Positions 32,610-45,213 are shown, counted from the stretch's first letter. The stretch is DNA of 64,000 nucleotides from Apiosordaria backusii (GCA_030549205.1 JAUKTV010000005.1:558001-622000), one strand, 5' to 3'. The notes: generated by a model not told the origin, from the letters alone. Made by a program: numbers and translations.

Positions 32610-35600
32610 ATGTCTGGCACCATGTCGACAGCACCGGTCTCTACTCCAAGGACCGAGTTCTTCCAAAGGGTAAGTTGTATTCAGACTTATACCATGACAT
32701 TACGCTGACAACGGAATAGTTGAAGGGGGTTTGTGTTCCCCTCAACCAGTTGGCTGTCCGCTCCAAGGACAAGACTGCCGATGCCAAAGAAATCCTCCAG
32801 CTGATTGAGTCGCTCGTCGATATCTGGTCCACTCAAGCCAGCCAAAATGGCGGCATTCTGGATGACCGGCTTGCCGACTATGTCTTCGTCCCACTATCAC
32901 AACTCCTCCGTGACAGGAACCAGTACCCCATGCGGGTGATTGAGGGGATCATTCGCCTCCTGAGAGAACTCATACAGCATGGATGGAAAGTGAAAATGTC
33001 AGCGGCGCTCTATCGGCAGCTCTTAATACTACTATCGTTTATTATCGGCGGTGTGCCCGGTCAAGCGAGGAAAAAGGATGTGCCAGAGGAAACACTCATC
33101 GAAGGATTTAAGACCCTCAAGGCTCTAATCACCTCAGTCGGCCCTGCTCGCCTCAGACGATCAGACACTCCCGGAGAGGACTCAATCCCAGCACTTGGCC
33201 ACAGCGTTACAGTGATGATTGATGCCATCACCGAGGATGTGCCTTCTTTGATCCAGCTCGAAGCCGTCGCTTGCCTGCGGGCCGTATTCACCAGCGCAAC
33301 GGACCTTTCAGTCCTCGCTCAGTTTCTGCCTGGTACCGTGTCTGGTCTCAGCAAACGATTGTCTCCACCCCTCGAAAAGCAAAGTCAGAAACGAGTTATT
33401 GTAGCTTGTTTGGAAGCTCTCCAGCTTGTGCTCGTCAACGTGCTGGGGGATCTAAAAGTTCGAGGTCTCCTTCGACAAATAGAGGCTACAAAAGAGTTGC
33501 AAGAGGAAACAAATTCAGCCAATGATTCAGAATCTACAGCAGTCGAGCTGACACCTTCCTGGCTCAAAGCAACCGCTGCTCAAGTTAATATTGCGCTATC
33601 TGCGGTCCTTAAGCTACGCAGTCATGAGTCCGAAGAGGTCCAGCATGCGCTGTACAGGCTCTGTATTACCCTGCTCGACGAATGCCACGCCTCTCTTGTT
33701 GACTGCCAGTCCATATTAGTTGAGACAGCCCTGATGTTGCAAGAGGATGAGGCCACACTGTCACGCCTGGAAACCAGCCTCCAAGACCTCGCCAGTATTT
33801 ATCCCGAGTTGGGGGACAGCATCAAATCTGCCCTTTACAGCTGGGTCACCGGACTACCTAGAATGATGCAATCCAGCAACGAGAAAACCAAGCAGCTGGC
33901 TATCAGAAGCATACTTCGCGGCAGCAAATTAGCAGCCGCCATGCAAATGGACTCGTCAACTCTTGACGACTCCCTAGCTGATTCTCTTAGAGACAGTATC
34001 ATCACCTTGATGAAAGCTTCAAAACCACCCAAAGTGATCGACGATCTTGGCGCCGTAGACCTATCCCAATCTACTGCCCTCATCAAATCAGGAAACGCCG
34101 AGTTAGCAACATACAACCCAGTCATTCTTGACTCTGAAGGCCAAAAGACCACCCGCAACGAGCTCAGTTCTCTCATTTCCCAGATCGGTTCCCCAACACT
34201 GCAGGTCAAGCTCGCAACCTCGATGCTGAACCATGTCCTCGACTCAGACGAGCCCACAACCCAAATAGCCTCGTTCTGGCTAGCCTTTCAACTTCTCAAG
34301 TCAACTTATTCTCAGTCCGCCGATCTCGATGAGCTCTTTGACTTTTCCAGCCTAGGCGAAACCCAGCTCCAGGACCAAGCCTTCCAGGAACTCTACGACT
34401 TTTCCACTTCCGTCCTCGTGTCCCATTCCGATTCTGTCGAGTCTCCCTGGCAACTCGAGGCCCTCGCCCTCGAAGTCACCGCGTTCTCCTCCACCCGTCT
34501 CAAACTTGACTTCCGCCCTGAACTCATCGACGTCCTCTACCCAGTCACCACCTTCCTCGGCTCATCAGAACCTCAACTCCGGCGGCACGCCATCACAACT
34601 TTGAACATCCTCGCCTCCTCCTGCGGGTATGATTCCGTCTCTGATTTGATCGTCGACAACGCAGATTACATGCTCAACTCCGTCTCCCTCCGCCTCAACA
34701 CGTTTGACATCTCCCCCGCGTCAACCAAAGTCTTGACAATGATGATCCGGCTAACCGGACCAAAACTTGTCCCGTTTCTCGACGACACCGTCCAAGCCAT
34801 CTTCGCCGCGCTGGATAACTACCACGGCTACCCCATCTTTGTCGAGTCATTATTCTCAGTCCTATCAGAAATCGTCACCCAGGGCGTCAAATCCGACATG
34901 CTCCTCTTACCAGACACAACCAACAAACCAGCCGTCAACCACAAAAAGAAACCCCACCGGCCTCAAGGCATAACCGGGATCCTCGCAAAAGTAGAGAAAC
35001 ACCTCTCTCGAATCGAACAATCCAAATCCGAAGCAGACGAACCCTTCACCCCCCACCCCAAACAACCCTGGGGTCCCGGTAAGACCAAAAAAAAGCAGAA
35101 ATCCTTCCTCGAGGAACTCGAAGCCCCCTCTTCCGATGATGACGAGGAATCTTCCCCCGTCGAGAAGAAAGGCGACAGTGGTGATAAAGAAGAAGAAAAG
35201 CAAACCCCCACCTACCACCTTCTGACCAAAATCCTCACCCTCACCCAGCACTACCTCACCTCTCCCACCCCGACCCTCCGAAAGTCGCTGCTTGATTTAG
35301 TTGCGACTGTCACGCCCGCGTTGTCTCCGTCGGAGAATGCATTCTTGCCGCTGGTGAACCTTGTCTGGCCGGTTTTGATCACGAGGCTGCACGACAACGA
35401 GGTGTTTGTTGCTGTGGCGGCATGCAAAGCGTTGGGGGAGCTGTGTAAAGGGGCCGGGGATTTCATGGGGAGTAGGATCAAGACTGCTTGGGGGAAAAAC
35501 ACCAGGGACTGAAAAGTTGGGTGGCCAAGGTGAAAAGGGATGCTGTGGGTGGTGGTGGTGGTAGGAGAGGAGGTGCGGCGGCAGCAGCAAGGGGGGCAGG

Positions 35601-36147
35601 GACAGGGAGGGGGTTGATTGGCGGTGGGAATTATATGACTGGTGATGTAGGTGGAGGAGGAGGGGGGATTATGATACCCACCTCTACAACACCGGCGATA
35701 TCATCATCCTCAGTTGGCAAAGGGGGACTATTGAATCTTGATCTTGGCTCAACTACAAGTGGTGGGATGGACAGCAGTATGAAAATGGTTTCGTCTTCTT
35801 ATCACTCGACATCTGTTACACCAGGAGCAGGAGCAGGGACAGGAGGGGGTAGTTCACTAGGGAGGTTCTCGCAGCCGAGTCAGCTCTGGGAGGCTGCGTT
35901 GGGGTTGCTGACTGCGATTATTTCTTATGTGAGAGTGGAGGACGAGATGTTTGATGAGATTTTGGAGCTGGTGGTGGATGTCCTTCCTGGCCATCCGGAG
36001 CTGAGAGAGGCGCTGGAGACGGTGAATGGGGATGCGGTTTGGTTGGGGCTGTATGAACGGGGGTTGTTGTTGGGGGTGGTGGGACCGGAACAGCAGCAGC
36101 AGCCGGTTATGGAGGGGTTTGGGTTTGTGAGGGTTGGTGTGAGATAG
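32610..36147 (+). CDS. tti1: TEL2-interacting protein 1 (TTT complex), one frame break
   Basis: Exons are 32610-32669 and 32720-36147. Tti1 is the HEAT/ARM-repeat scaffold of the Tel2-Tti1-Tti2 complex, which with Hsp90 matures PIKK kinases (TOR, ATM and ATR homologues). The N-terminus FFQRLKGVCVPLNQLAV spans the intron. Most of the protein is alpha-helical repeats (for example ALYRQLLILLSFIIGGVPGQ, LRRHAITTLNILASSCGYDS), and an acidic/basic insert (EAPSSDDDEESSPVEKK) precedes the last repeats. The frame stops at 35512 but resumes as GEKHQGLKSWVAKVKRD in another frame. One extra base in the G run at 35490-35494 restores it and gives 1162 residues, a normal length with a total divisible by three. 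A Gly-rich stretch follows, then a final helical repeat up to the stop at 36147. Confidence 0.9.
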
Positions 36148-37997
36148 AGGGGGCCTGGTTGGGTGTGATGGGGATGTTAAAATAATGGGATTATAATCTG
36201 CATGAGAATGGGTTTTGTGTTGCAGCATATGCTATGGTGTGGAATTGGCGGTCCTTGTATCGGTCCTACGAGAACAAGTTATATTATACGGCAATGTGAG
36301 TCTGTCTGAACCACGCTAACGCGTGAACTGATGGCTGGGGCCAACACTGGGGCATGTTTGAATCTTGTTTTATATGTTCAAGGTGTTGCTGGTGTTTAAA
36401 CAGAGGCTTAAGACGTTGCTGTTCAACAGATACTTAAGGTGTTGGAGTTTAACAGAGGCTGCATGTTTGTTGGCACCCGCAAGGACAACATCCGGCAAGT
36501 GCATCTGCGGCCGTGACCCGCGGCAGAACTTCCTCAGAGTCCAAGCTCGGTCTGGGTATCCACGTGGTAATGCATCTTGTATCCCAGGGACGTGGAGGAA
36601 TCCCGGCGTTACAGGCGTCGGAGCTCGCCATCAAGTCAACGTTGTGCTGGTGATGGTCCTGGTCATGTGGGCTATGCCTCAAGTGACGGACAGGTGTTAG
36701 GTGTTGACGCCAAAAAAGGTGACAGGCGATAGTGATATCAGTTCGACCGAATTCTGATATCAGTGGCGGTCTCCTTCCCGTCCTTTGGGTCGTGGGATTG
36801 CGACATCGAGGCTTGATGATAGTGGGCGTTGTTATCATGTACGCTAATTGATGAAGGTTGTTGAACATGGCGGCAAAAGGGTAAAGTCGATTACATCATG
36901 AGGAAAGAAGAATGAGCCCTAAAAGAAGGGCTTCAGATAAGACTTGTGTTGTCAAAAGGGGGTATTGTCTGAGCCAAGGGGCCGGGAAGGTTCGTGGCGT
37001 TCTTAGGTAGTGGCCAGAATGTCGGGAAAAGACGGTACCGCAAAATGTAATCAGGGGAAGCTGTTGTCCCTTGTACAAACAAAACGGTGATACCTAGTCT
37101 GTTCTCACATGGTGTTGCTCGATGCTGGGAGGTACTTTCCCATCTTTGCTCAGGGGAAATCATCCATGTTCGACTCTCTTATCAATTAGCCGCCGTTGGA
37201 AGGACCATCTCACGAGATACAATCGAGAGTCCGGTGGATTTGAAGTGTCGAGACAGAAGTTGGTGCTCCATTCAAGCCACATGAAAAAGACGGAGGACGG
37301 GTTGGCGAAGGACCGTTCCTGGTTCAGTGATATATCGATGGCCCAGACCCGCCAGCCAGTGGATAATCGGATATTTCAGAGAATGGCGTTTTGATTAGTG
37401 TTATCGGCCGACAGACAGCATCTGTCAAGATGGAATGACATCTGAACTGCTGGTTTTACCTGTTGTGAGGAGTAGCGGAGAAATCAGGGTCCTGTCAGGA
37501 TGGTGTCACCGCACCGTCCAAACCTTATGCCCACCTCCGATCCACAGGAGCAGGAGTCGGTCCTTCCGAGGACGTGTATTGGTACGAAGAAACCGGTCTG
37601 CGGACCGGTCCAGGATAGAGACCGGAGGGCGTTTTGCCAATTACCTCCATCTACCAACTCAATTCTAACCTGGGGTAACTTATATGGGGGCAAATCCAGG
37701 CGCTCGCCGTCATATCTCCTGTTATCTTCTGCTTTTTTTTTTCCCGCTTACTTCCTGGCTATCTTGAACCTCATGACACCATCATAGCGCCAAGAGCCCT
37801 TAGCTTGCCAGATACCAAACCATAATTCTCCCTATCATCCAGGTAGCGGTGGCAGCAGGCTTGTCTACTTAAAGATCGCTGTCTCGTCCTCGGGCGCTCT
37901 GCTTGCCTTCCTCGTCCAGGCTACGTATGCCCATCTTCGTCCCGAGACCACACCCACACCACCCAGTCTTTGGGGACGCCAAGCGAGAAATATCAAC
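36148..37997. other. Intergenic stretch between tti1 and the permease
   Basis: No protein-like frame is seen. It contains a decayed tandem repeat at 36375-36464, a small inverted repeat TGATATCAG...CTGATATCA near 36735-36765, and ACCGGTC-TGCG-GACCGGT near 37592-37609. The right end is the permease promoter and leader. Confidence 0.5.
36375..36464. repeat. Degenerate about 26-bp tandem repeat, 3-4 copies
   Basis: Successive blocks share the pattern GTT(T/C)AA-ACAGA-GG-CTTAAG-GTTG: GTGTTTAAACAGAGGCTTAA, GTTCAACAGATACTTAAGG and GTTTAACAGAGGCTGC. The copies differ by substitutions and small gaps. Confidence 0.55.
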
Positions 37998-39960
37998 ATG
38001 GCCACACCGGACAAGGTGGGCAACAAGGAGATGGCTAGGGACACCGGTTCCGGCTCCAGCAGCCGGGACGAGGAGCTGGGCGAGGTTGCTCCGGTAAAGA
38101 ACGGCAAACTCAAGAAGTCCCTCAAGAACAGGCATCTGCAAATGATTGCCATGGGTATGTCCTCAACTCACACGAGTTTGATTTCCAATAGCCTTCCAAC
38201 CAACACAGTCTGACGATACGATTCCCGTCAGGTGGTGCTATCGGTGCTGGTCTCTTCATCGGGTCTGGGAAAGCGTTATCATCAGGTGGACCAGGTAGTG
38301 TGGTGAGTGCTTGATATCTTGGTCATGGAATCAACACAAGTTAACTCGTCCCAAGCTTATCTGCTACACCCTCATTGGGGTCATGATGCTATTTACCTGC
38401 CAGGCTCTCGCCGAGCTTTCCGTTGTCTATCCTTCCAATGGCGCCTTTTTCGAACACTGTCTGAGATTTCTGGATCCGACATGGCAAGTCTCCCGTGATC
38501 CTGACAGTTGGCTCCTTGATGGTTACTAACTGTTTTGTCCAGGGGCTTCGCCATTGGTTGGGGCTACACTTTAACTTGGTTGATTATTCTCCCTTTTGAG
38601 CTCATTGCGGCCTCAATCACGATCCGATATTGGAATGAGACGATCAGCATGGGAGTGTGGGTGACCATGTTCCTCGTCCTATTATCTATGATCCAGATCT
38701 TTGGAGTTCGGGGATATGGTGAAGGTTTGTGTCCCAGGCGGAGTGCCGAACAATAAGAAGGTTTTCTGACACAATAACAGTTGAAAGCCTCCTCAGCATG
38801 ATAAAGATCGCGGCCTGCTGCGGCTTTATCATCCTCGGAATTGTCATCAATTGTGGTGGTGTTGGAGACAAGGGATATCTGGGCACCAAATACTGGAGCG
38901 ACCCGGGCGCTTTTAGGAACGGATTTGAGGGGTTTGCCAGTGTCTTTGTCATCGCCTCCTTCTCTTTTGGCGGTACGGAACTGTGCGGTCTCGCGGCCGC
39001 TGAATCCGAGAGGCCCGAGAAGTCGGTACCCAAAGCCTGTAAGCAGGTCTTTTGGCGTATTGCATTCTTCTACATCCTCAACCTGTTCATCATGGGCCTG
39101 GTTTTGCCATGTGACGACTCACGGCTTCTGGGATCAGTGGGGCCCAACAGCAAAGCGTCACCATTCACTTTGGCCATTCAGGATGCCGGAATCAAGGTTC
39201 TTCCACACATCATGAACGGCGTCATCACCATCGCTGTAATTAGCGTCGCCAACTCAGCCACGTATGGATTCACCCGGACGGTCCAGGCTATGGCTCAAGT
39301 CGGCATGGCGCCCAAGTATCTAGCCCAAATTGACTCGAAAGGCCGGCCCATGCGGTGCACCGTTGTGCTCATTCTGTTTGCTCTGCTTGCCTATATCGGG
39401 CTGGCACCAAACGACGCCGCTATGAAGTTATTCGAGTGGCTTCTTGCGGTCACCGGAGTGACCTATTTCTTCATCTGGGGCTCGATTTGCCTTGCGCACA
39501 TCCGCTTTCGGAATGCCATGAAAGTTCAAGGGCTTTCGCTTGACCTGATTCCATACAAGCCGTCAAGTGGTGTCTGGGGCAGCTGGGTTGCGCTCATTTT
39601 CAACGGTATCTGTCTTGTAGCCTCCTTTTATGTTTCCCTCAAGGTATGTAAACTCGTCTTGTCGCCAGTCAGGCGGCTCCAAAACTCGGTTTGCTGACTT
39701 TTATGATTGCTTAGCCCAAGGAGACTCCAGCCCAAACGGCCGAGTCCTTCTTCAAGGGCTATTTGGCCGCACCGGTCATGCTTGTGCTTTGGCTTATTTG
39801 GAAGCTGCGCACCGGGGAATGGAGGTTACAGACACCTCTGCATGAGATTGATCTGAGGACGGACGCCAAATTCATTGATCCCGCAGATGTGCATCGCGAG
39901 CCTGAGGAACCGAGGACGTGGAAGAACCTCCCCAAACGCATGTGGGGGGCGCTTTTCTAA
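37998..39960 (+). CDS. Amino-acid permease (APC superfamily, YAT family)
   Basis: There are six exons: 37998-38154, 38232-38302, 38356-38483, 38543-38724, 38781-39643 and 39715-39960. They give 548 residues, with every junction in frame. This is a plasma-membrane proton/amino-acid symporter of the fungal YAT family. The conserved start SLKNRHLQMIAMGGAIGAGL leads into helix 1 (LFIGSG), with further landmarks LAELSVVYPSNGAFFEHC, FAIGWGYTLTWLIILPFELI, SVFVIASFSFGGTELCGLAA and NSATYGFTRTVQAMAQVGMA. About 12 hydrophobic segments are present, with hydrophilic N- and C-termini. Intron 3 uses a GC donor (GCAAGT) with branch TACTAAC, a rare but genuine splice class. The substrate cannot be told from sequence; general or broad-range amino-acid transport is likely. 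Confidence 0.93.
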
Positions 39961-40965
39961 GCCACGAATGATTTTCCGATATTCGAAAGCTTGTTGCTGG
40001 GTTTTTCAAATGGGTTTTGCATATCTTGACGAGTCATGTGGCGTTGGGTAAAGCGTCTTTTGTGCTGAGGGTTTGGCGTATTGGGAGTCATGACTTGATA
40101 CCATTTTGTATGAAGATGTCTTGTGAAGGATTCGCCCATGTCATGAGTTTGGGCAATGGTTGCTTAATGTAAGGGCAAGATGTAGTTAATTTCATGGGAT
40201 GAGTCTATATAGAGTAATTAGTATGTGTCCAACCGTGTCTGTTCCCTTCTTGCATCGGGCTGTGTTATACTTATCCACTAGATAAACTACCTACTTCTCA
40301 GCCAGGAACCAACACATATTAGACAATGTCTTGCTGCCTGAAGTCGTTCCGCTGTTGTTGTGGTGAGGTGGTCGTTGATGTGGCTCCTGGAGTGGCCCCT
40401 TAAACTGGGGTCTAGGGAAATGCCAAGCCATCCCTTGCCAGCTGGCTCCACCTGAAGTGTCCAGATGCAGTGAGGTGTAAGCACTGACCTTGGCTGGCAT
40501 TGTCCGTCTTTCAGTGGTACCTGGATGGATGAACAAGCCGACAACCTCGAATTCAGCCTCTGCCCAGCCGCGACGTTTGTCGTCATCCTTGACTTGCTGC
40601 GGAGATACCAAAGACCAAACAAGCGTGATATCTGTCTCTCCCTTTCCTCCCAGAACCGACGACACCCACCTCGGCCATGCGGCACGTAGCGTAGGCAGCA
40701 CCCCTCCCCCCACGAACCGAATTCCCATCGATGCCCTGAAGTCGCTTGCCAACACCTGCTCCGCCCAAGTCCACCTCCCCCCCCCCCCCCCCGCGAACCA
40801 GTCGCTCCCCCGTTCCCGTTCGCCGTCTCCCGTGTCCAGCTGTTCCCTTCCCTCACCGCTTCCGAACGTCGACCGTCCCCTTTTTCTAGGTCCCAATCGC
40901 CCGAACCCGTACTCCCCGATTCCTCATAACTCACCAAACAAGCTGCCATCGGAGGTTTTACGGTC
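39961..40965. other. Intergenic region and leader of the kinase gene
   Basis: The left part is 3' untranslated sequence of the permease. The right part is a C-rich leader with a 16-base C tract at 40777-40792. A frame running through the leader into the kinase (40490-41266) is a shadow. Confidence 0.5.
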
Positions 40966-43900
40966 ATGGCTTCGTACGGCCAGGCGGCGGTGCCGGCAGC
41001 GGTGCGGCCCGCAGTACCTTACGACGCACCCGTGGCAGGGAGCGTCCCCGGCGCTCCGGCGGGCACCTTCTCACCCGGAACCAAGATCCAGGTCGGCAAC
41101 CACCGTGTGGTCATTCAGAAATACCTCTCCGAGGGCGGCTTCGCACATGTATATCTGGTCAAGCTGGCGGCGCCCGTCAACGGGACCGACTTGGCTGTGC
41201 TCAAGCGGGTCGCGGTCCCGGACAAGGAGTCGCTGCGGGGGATGCGCACCGAGGTCGAGACCATGAAGCGCTTGAAGGGGCATAAGGCCATTGTCACCTA
41301 CATCGACTCTCACGCTTCGGAGCTGCGCGGCGGCGGATACGAGGTGTTCCTGCTCATGGAGTACTGCAACGGCGGTGGGCTCATCGACTTTATGAACACG
41401 CGCCTGCAGCACCGCCTGACCGAACCCGAGATTCTCAACATATTTGCCGACGTTGCTGAGGGCGTCGCCTGCATGCACTACCTCCGACCGCCATTGCTGC
41501 ACCGTGACCTGAAGGTCGAGAACGTGCTGATCACCATGGTTGGGTCTGCTCGGAAGTTCAAGCTCTGCGACTTTGGCTCGGCAGCGGCACCACGCCCAGC
41601 ACCCCAGACGGTTGTCGAGTGCCGCCTGATGGACGAGGATGTACAGAAACACACTACGATGCAATACAGGAGTCCAGAGATGGTCGATGTCTACAGGAAA
41701 CAGCCGATTGACGAAAAGTCGGACATTTGGGCGCTCGGCGTGCTGCTATACAAGCTTTGCTATTACACTACTCCCTTTGAGGAGCAGGGACAGCTCGCCA
41801 TCCTCAATGCCAGTTATAGATTTCCTAGTTACCCTGCCTTTTCAGATAGGCTCAAGGGGCTTATTGGTGAGTATCCCGGGAGGCTTACAGTCTACTTCTG
41901 ATGCTGATTGAATCTAGCCTGGATGCTGCGGGAAAGTCAGCAGGCTAGGCCCAATATTTACCAGGTTCTCCGCGAGGCCTGCTCAATGCAAGGCCGAGAG
42001 CCACCAGTTAAAGACGTAAGTCATCTAGTAAAACCGCTGGGTAAAAGCCTGTTGTTAACTTGGTTGCCTAGATTTACTCGGGGAGGTCGCAGGAAGACCC
42101 TCACCAGCATAAGCAGAGCCCATCACTTCAGCAAAAGGTTACGTCGCCACCCCTTGTTGGCGCCGTATTTTCTCCCAAATCTACCCAGGAACAGCAGGTC
42201 ATTCCTGAGATTGAGCGGATGAGGCGAGGTAGAGTCCCAGCTGCCCAACCCAGCGCTCCAACAACAACGACAGTCACGTCACCCAAAGTGACCAACGGAG
42301 ATCCGTTTGCCGCGCTTGATGCGAGGCCAGCTGTGAAAGGCGGAGATGAGCTTTCTTCGAGGTTTCCGTCCCTCGACCAGTTTTCGCTTCTGCACGACCA
42401 CGGAACCAAATTTGATTTCGATCAAGGGTCACCGCAACTGCCCAAGGATTTGTCACAAAGGGTAGCTGAGAAACTGGCAGATGAGGCTTTCCAGGTCAAG
42501 CCCTCCCCTTCTCCAATCCCAGCACAACCCAACCAAAGGCAGTCCATCGACGGAAGCAGAGCAAATGTCTATCCCGCCACGACGATTGACCCATCACGGG
42601 TGTCTCCTCCACTCAAGTCTGCCTCTGCACCACCAAAGCAACCCGGGGCAAGCCGGGCATCCACCATCATCTCGAATACTCCCGAACTACAGGCTATTTC
42701 TTCGTCCCCGCAACCTATTTACCAGCCAACTCCTAAGCCAAACATGGTATCGACTGGCACCATGACGTCGCCGCCCCCTCCAGAAGGGCCTTCGCCATAC
42801 CAGGTATATCGATTCCCACCTGCTGATCGTCACCGAGCGGCCAGTGTACCAAGAGCTCCAGAGACGGGTCTCGGCCTTGCTCCCTCGGCCCTTGGGCATG
42901 TGCCAACGGGCCGGTCTGTTTCCCGGACACATTCGTACCAAGGTCAGTCGAGTCATATACGCCATCCATCTTCCTCCAGGCCATCACTGGAAGGCGGACG
43001 GCCAAGCTTGGAGAATCTTGCGTCTCGCCCAAGGCCGATCAGCACTCACCTGGAATCCAACTTGGATTTCCTTCGAGAAAAAGAAGGAATGCCATCCCCA
43101 AGATTCTCTCTAGACAGGAGCCGGCCGTCTACCCCTAAACTTGAAGAAGACAAAAACATTGCCTCCAACGTCGACTTTCTCCGGTCCCTCGAGGAGCCTG
43201 AGCCAGCCAAAAAGGACAAGAGTCACAAGCATATGAAGCGGGGCAGCCTTTCCTCCCTCGGAGCTGGAGCAAAGAACATCCTTGCTGGTAAATTTGGCGA
43301 CGCCTTCAAGCGATTCGAGGGGGGCAACAGTTCCGGAAACCCGCCAGTGCGAACCCCTTCGCCGCTGAAAGATCTCGACCGCCACGACGTTTTGACTCCG
43401 ATCACGGGCTCAGTAGCCACCGGCGGTCACAGCGATGACGACTATGACCAAGATGAGATGACGCCCGAAATGCGCCGCGAGCAAGAAGCGCAAATGCTCG
43501 CCCAAGAAGAAGCAAGAGTTGCCGCTGCCCAGGCTGAGTATCGTCAACGAGTCGCTCAGAGAGGTACTGCCGGAGCAGGTCCAGTACCACCCCCGAAAAC
43601 CAGCGGTGCTGTTGCTGGAGCTTCACGGGCTCAAGCAATCCAAAATAAAGTCCAGTCCCTCCTCGACGAGAGCAGCCGGTCTTCAACCAACGTCTCCAGA
43701 ACAGCACAGGGATACGGGCAGTACACCGATTCCCCTGCCTCCTTTGCCGCCGGTCGGCCAACCACCGCCAGCGGTGAGGACAACAAGCCCTATGTTCCCA
43801 GAAAACCAGCGAGCATAACCGACAAACGACCACCTACTTCTTCTGGGGGTGGGCCGAAGCCAGCCGCACCGCCGAAGCCGGTCCATCTTAACAAGAATAG

Positions 43901-44204
43901 CACCGGGCAGGCGATCAATCGGCCGCCGTCGCCGGTGAAGAAACTTGCTACCCGGACTGGGACGAGCGGGACGAGCGGGGCAGCAGGTGGTGGTGGTGGT
44001 ATAAGTCAGGAGGCGCTGCTGGCGGTGGATTTACCTGGTGGGGGAGGGGCAGCGCTGTTGAAGATGACGGCGGGGGAAAAGGAGGATTATATAAGGGATT
44101 TTCAAAAGAGGTTTCCTGCTTTGGGGGCGATAGAGATGGTGGAACGGGATCTGGAGGCTGAGGAGAGGGTGGTGGGGGGACAGCAGGTGCCTGAGAGGCG
44201 TTAG
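40966..44204 (+). CDS. Ark/Prk-family serine/threonine kinase (actin and endocytosis regulator)
   Basis: Exons are 40966-41866, 41918-42015 and 42072-44204, giving 1043 residues. The N-terminal kinase domain (about residues 40-330) is of the NAK/Ark1-Prk1 type, which phosphorylates endocytic coat proteins at cortical actin patches. Landmarks are the Gly loop EGGFAHVYLV, Lys80 in AVLKRV, HRDLKVEN (about 179-186), DFGSAAAP (about 202-209), the activation-segment end HTTMQYRSPEMVD, and KSDIWALGVLLYKLCYYTTP. Intron 1 splits the domain near its end (ARPNIYQVL follows). The remaining 700 residues are disordered Ser/Pro-rich sequence with repeated LESNLDFLREKE / NVDFLRSLEE motifs and PPPKT-type SH3-ligand stretches. 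The last 40 residues (DYIRDFQKRFPALGAIEMVE) look like a conserved terminal motif. Confidence 0.93.
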
Positions 44205-44640
44205 AGGCGTTGATAGGGGGGGTTGAACTTTTGGGAGCAAAGGACTGGGAAAATGCTGATGTGGAAGATAGGGGTGATAAGGGGCAAGAAAGAGAGGAAG
44301 GTGTGGTGTGTATCATGATCAAGAATTAATGAATGAGAGAAAGGAATAACAAGATGAAGGGATTAAGAGAGAGAGAGAGAGAGAGATAAATAAAGCATAT
44401 AAAAAATGGATAGATGTAATGTATGTCGACTTTTTTTTCTTTTGAGCATTCAGACATACACATAAATTACAAGCAGGCAGAATAAACATGGGGAATTGGT
44501 GTAACTGAGCATGAGTAGCAGAAGGCAAAACGTTTGGATTCGGTTGGAAAACAACGCTATGGTAGAACGGGTTGTGTGAAGAGGTTGGTTGGTGGAAGGT
44601 TACACCTCTACTTCAGTTCTGGTGTTTTAAAACATGGTTA
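44205..44640. other. Convergent spacer with (GA)n microsatellite
   Basis: It lies between the kinase stop and the stop of the minus-strand small gene, so it is 3' untranslated sequence for both. It contains an AG run at 44366-44386. No gene is seen. Confidence 0.6.
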
Positions 44641-45213
44641 TTACTTGCTACTACCACCACCAAGAAAACTCTGGAACCAGGACAGGGCGGCCGAACCTGA
44701 TGGGGTCTCCTCTTGTTGAGCAGCAGCGGTGGAGGAGTCTGATGAGGAACCAGCAGCGGGTTTACCCTGGCCGGCTTGGGGGGGTAGTCTTTGCCCGCGA
44801 CGGGGAACTTGGGTTCACTTTTACATAACTTTTGTCAGTATGGAATTTTTCTTTTGGATAAAAGAAAAAAGAGAAATATTTTAACAGCTCCAATGGCGAA
44901 CAGCATCATGCAACTGGGGTTGTTGTTGGAAAGGATATATAGGCGTGTAAAACGGAGGAAGAGGTTGTATGGTGACAAGGGGTAATAAGGTGGGAAGGGA
45001 AAGAGGTTGGGAGATGTTGAGTAAAAGAGACACGTACCATGTGCACCACTCGTCTTCGGGGACGGAGCCGAGGACGGAGGGGACGTGGGAGCCGCAGCCT
45101 CGCCAGGATTGCTTGGCTTTATTATACCTATGTCAGCACTGTGTTCTTGAAAAGAGGTAGGGGTGATATGATAGGAACATACAGCAGTTGGGGCAGGAAG
45201 ATCCGAAGCACAT
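44641..45213 (-). CDS. Small cysteine-rich protein, one frame break
   Basis: There are three exons: 45183-45213, 45038-45116 and 44641-44817. The first 40 residues are compact and cysteine-rich: MCFGSSCPNC, then SKQSWRGCGSHVPSVLGSVP and DEWCTCEPKF. Cysteines at 2, 7, 10, 18, 35 and 37, with His21, could bind a metal such as zinc. I recognise this as a conserved fungal small-protein pattern but know no established function. The C-terminal half is low-complexity (SSSDSSTAAAQQEETPSG) and ends SWFQSFLGGGSSK. To reach that ending the frame needs one extra base in the seven-G run at 44778-44784; the total then becomes 288 nt (95 residues). Without it, the protein would read into an unlike frame. 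The intron boundaries are GT/AG and preserve the cysteine motif. Confidence 0.72.

Noticed and set aside
40777..40792. Long C tracts (also 60700-60717) as functional elements
   Set aside because: They are most simply slippage-prone homopolymers whose exact length is unreliable.
40490..41266. A 258-residue frame over the kinase leader and 5' exon
   Set aside because: It overlaps the well-supported kinase exon in another frame and is proline/serine/arginine-rich in the manner of shadow translation.
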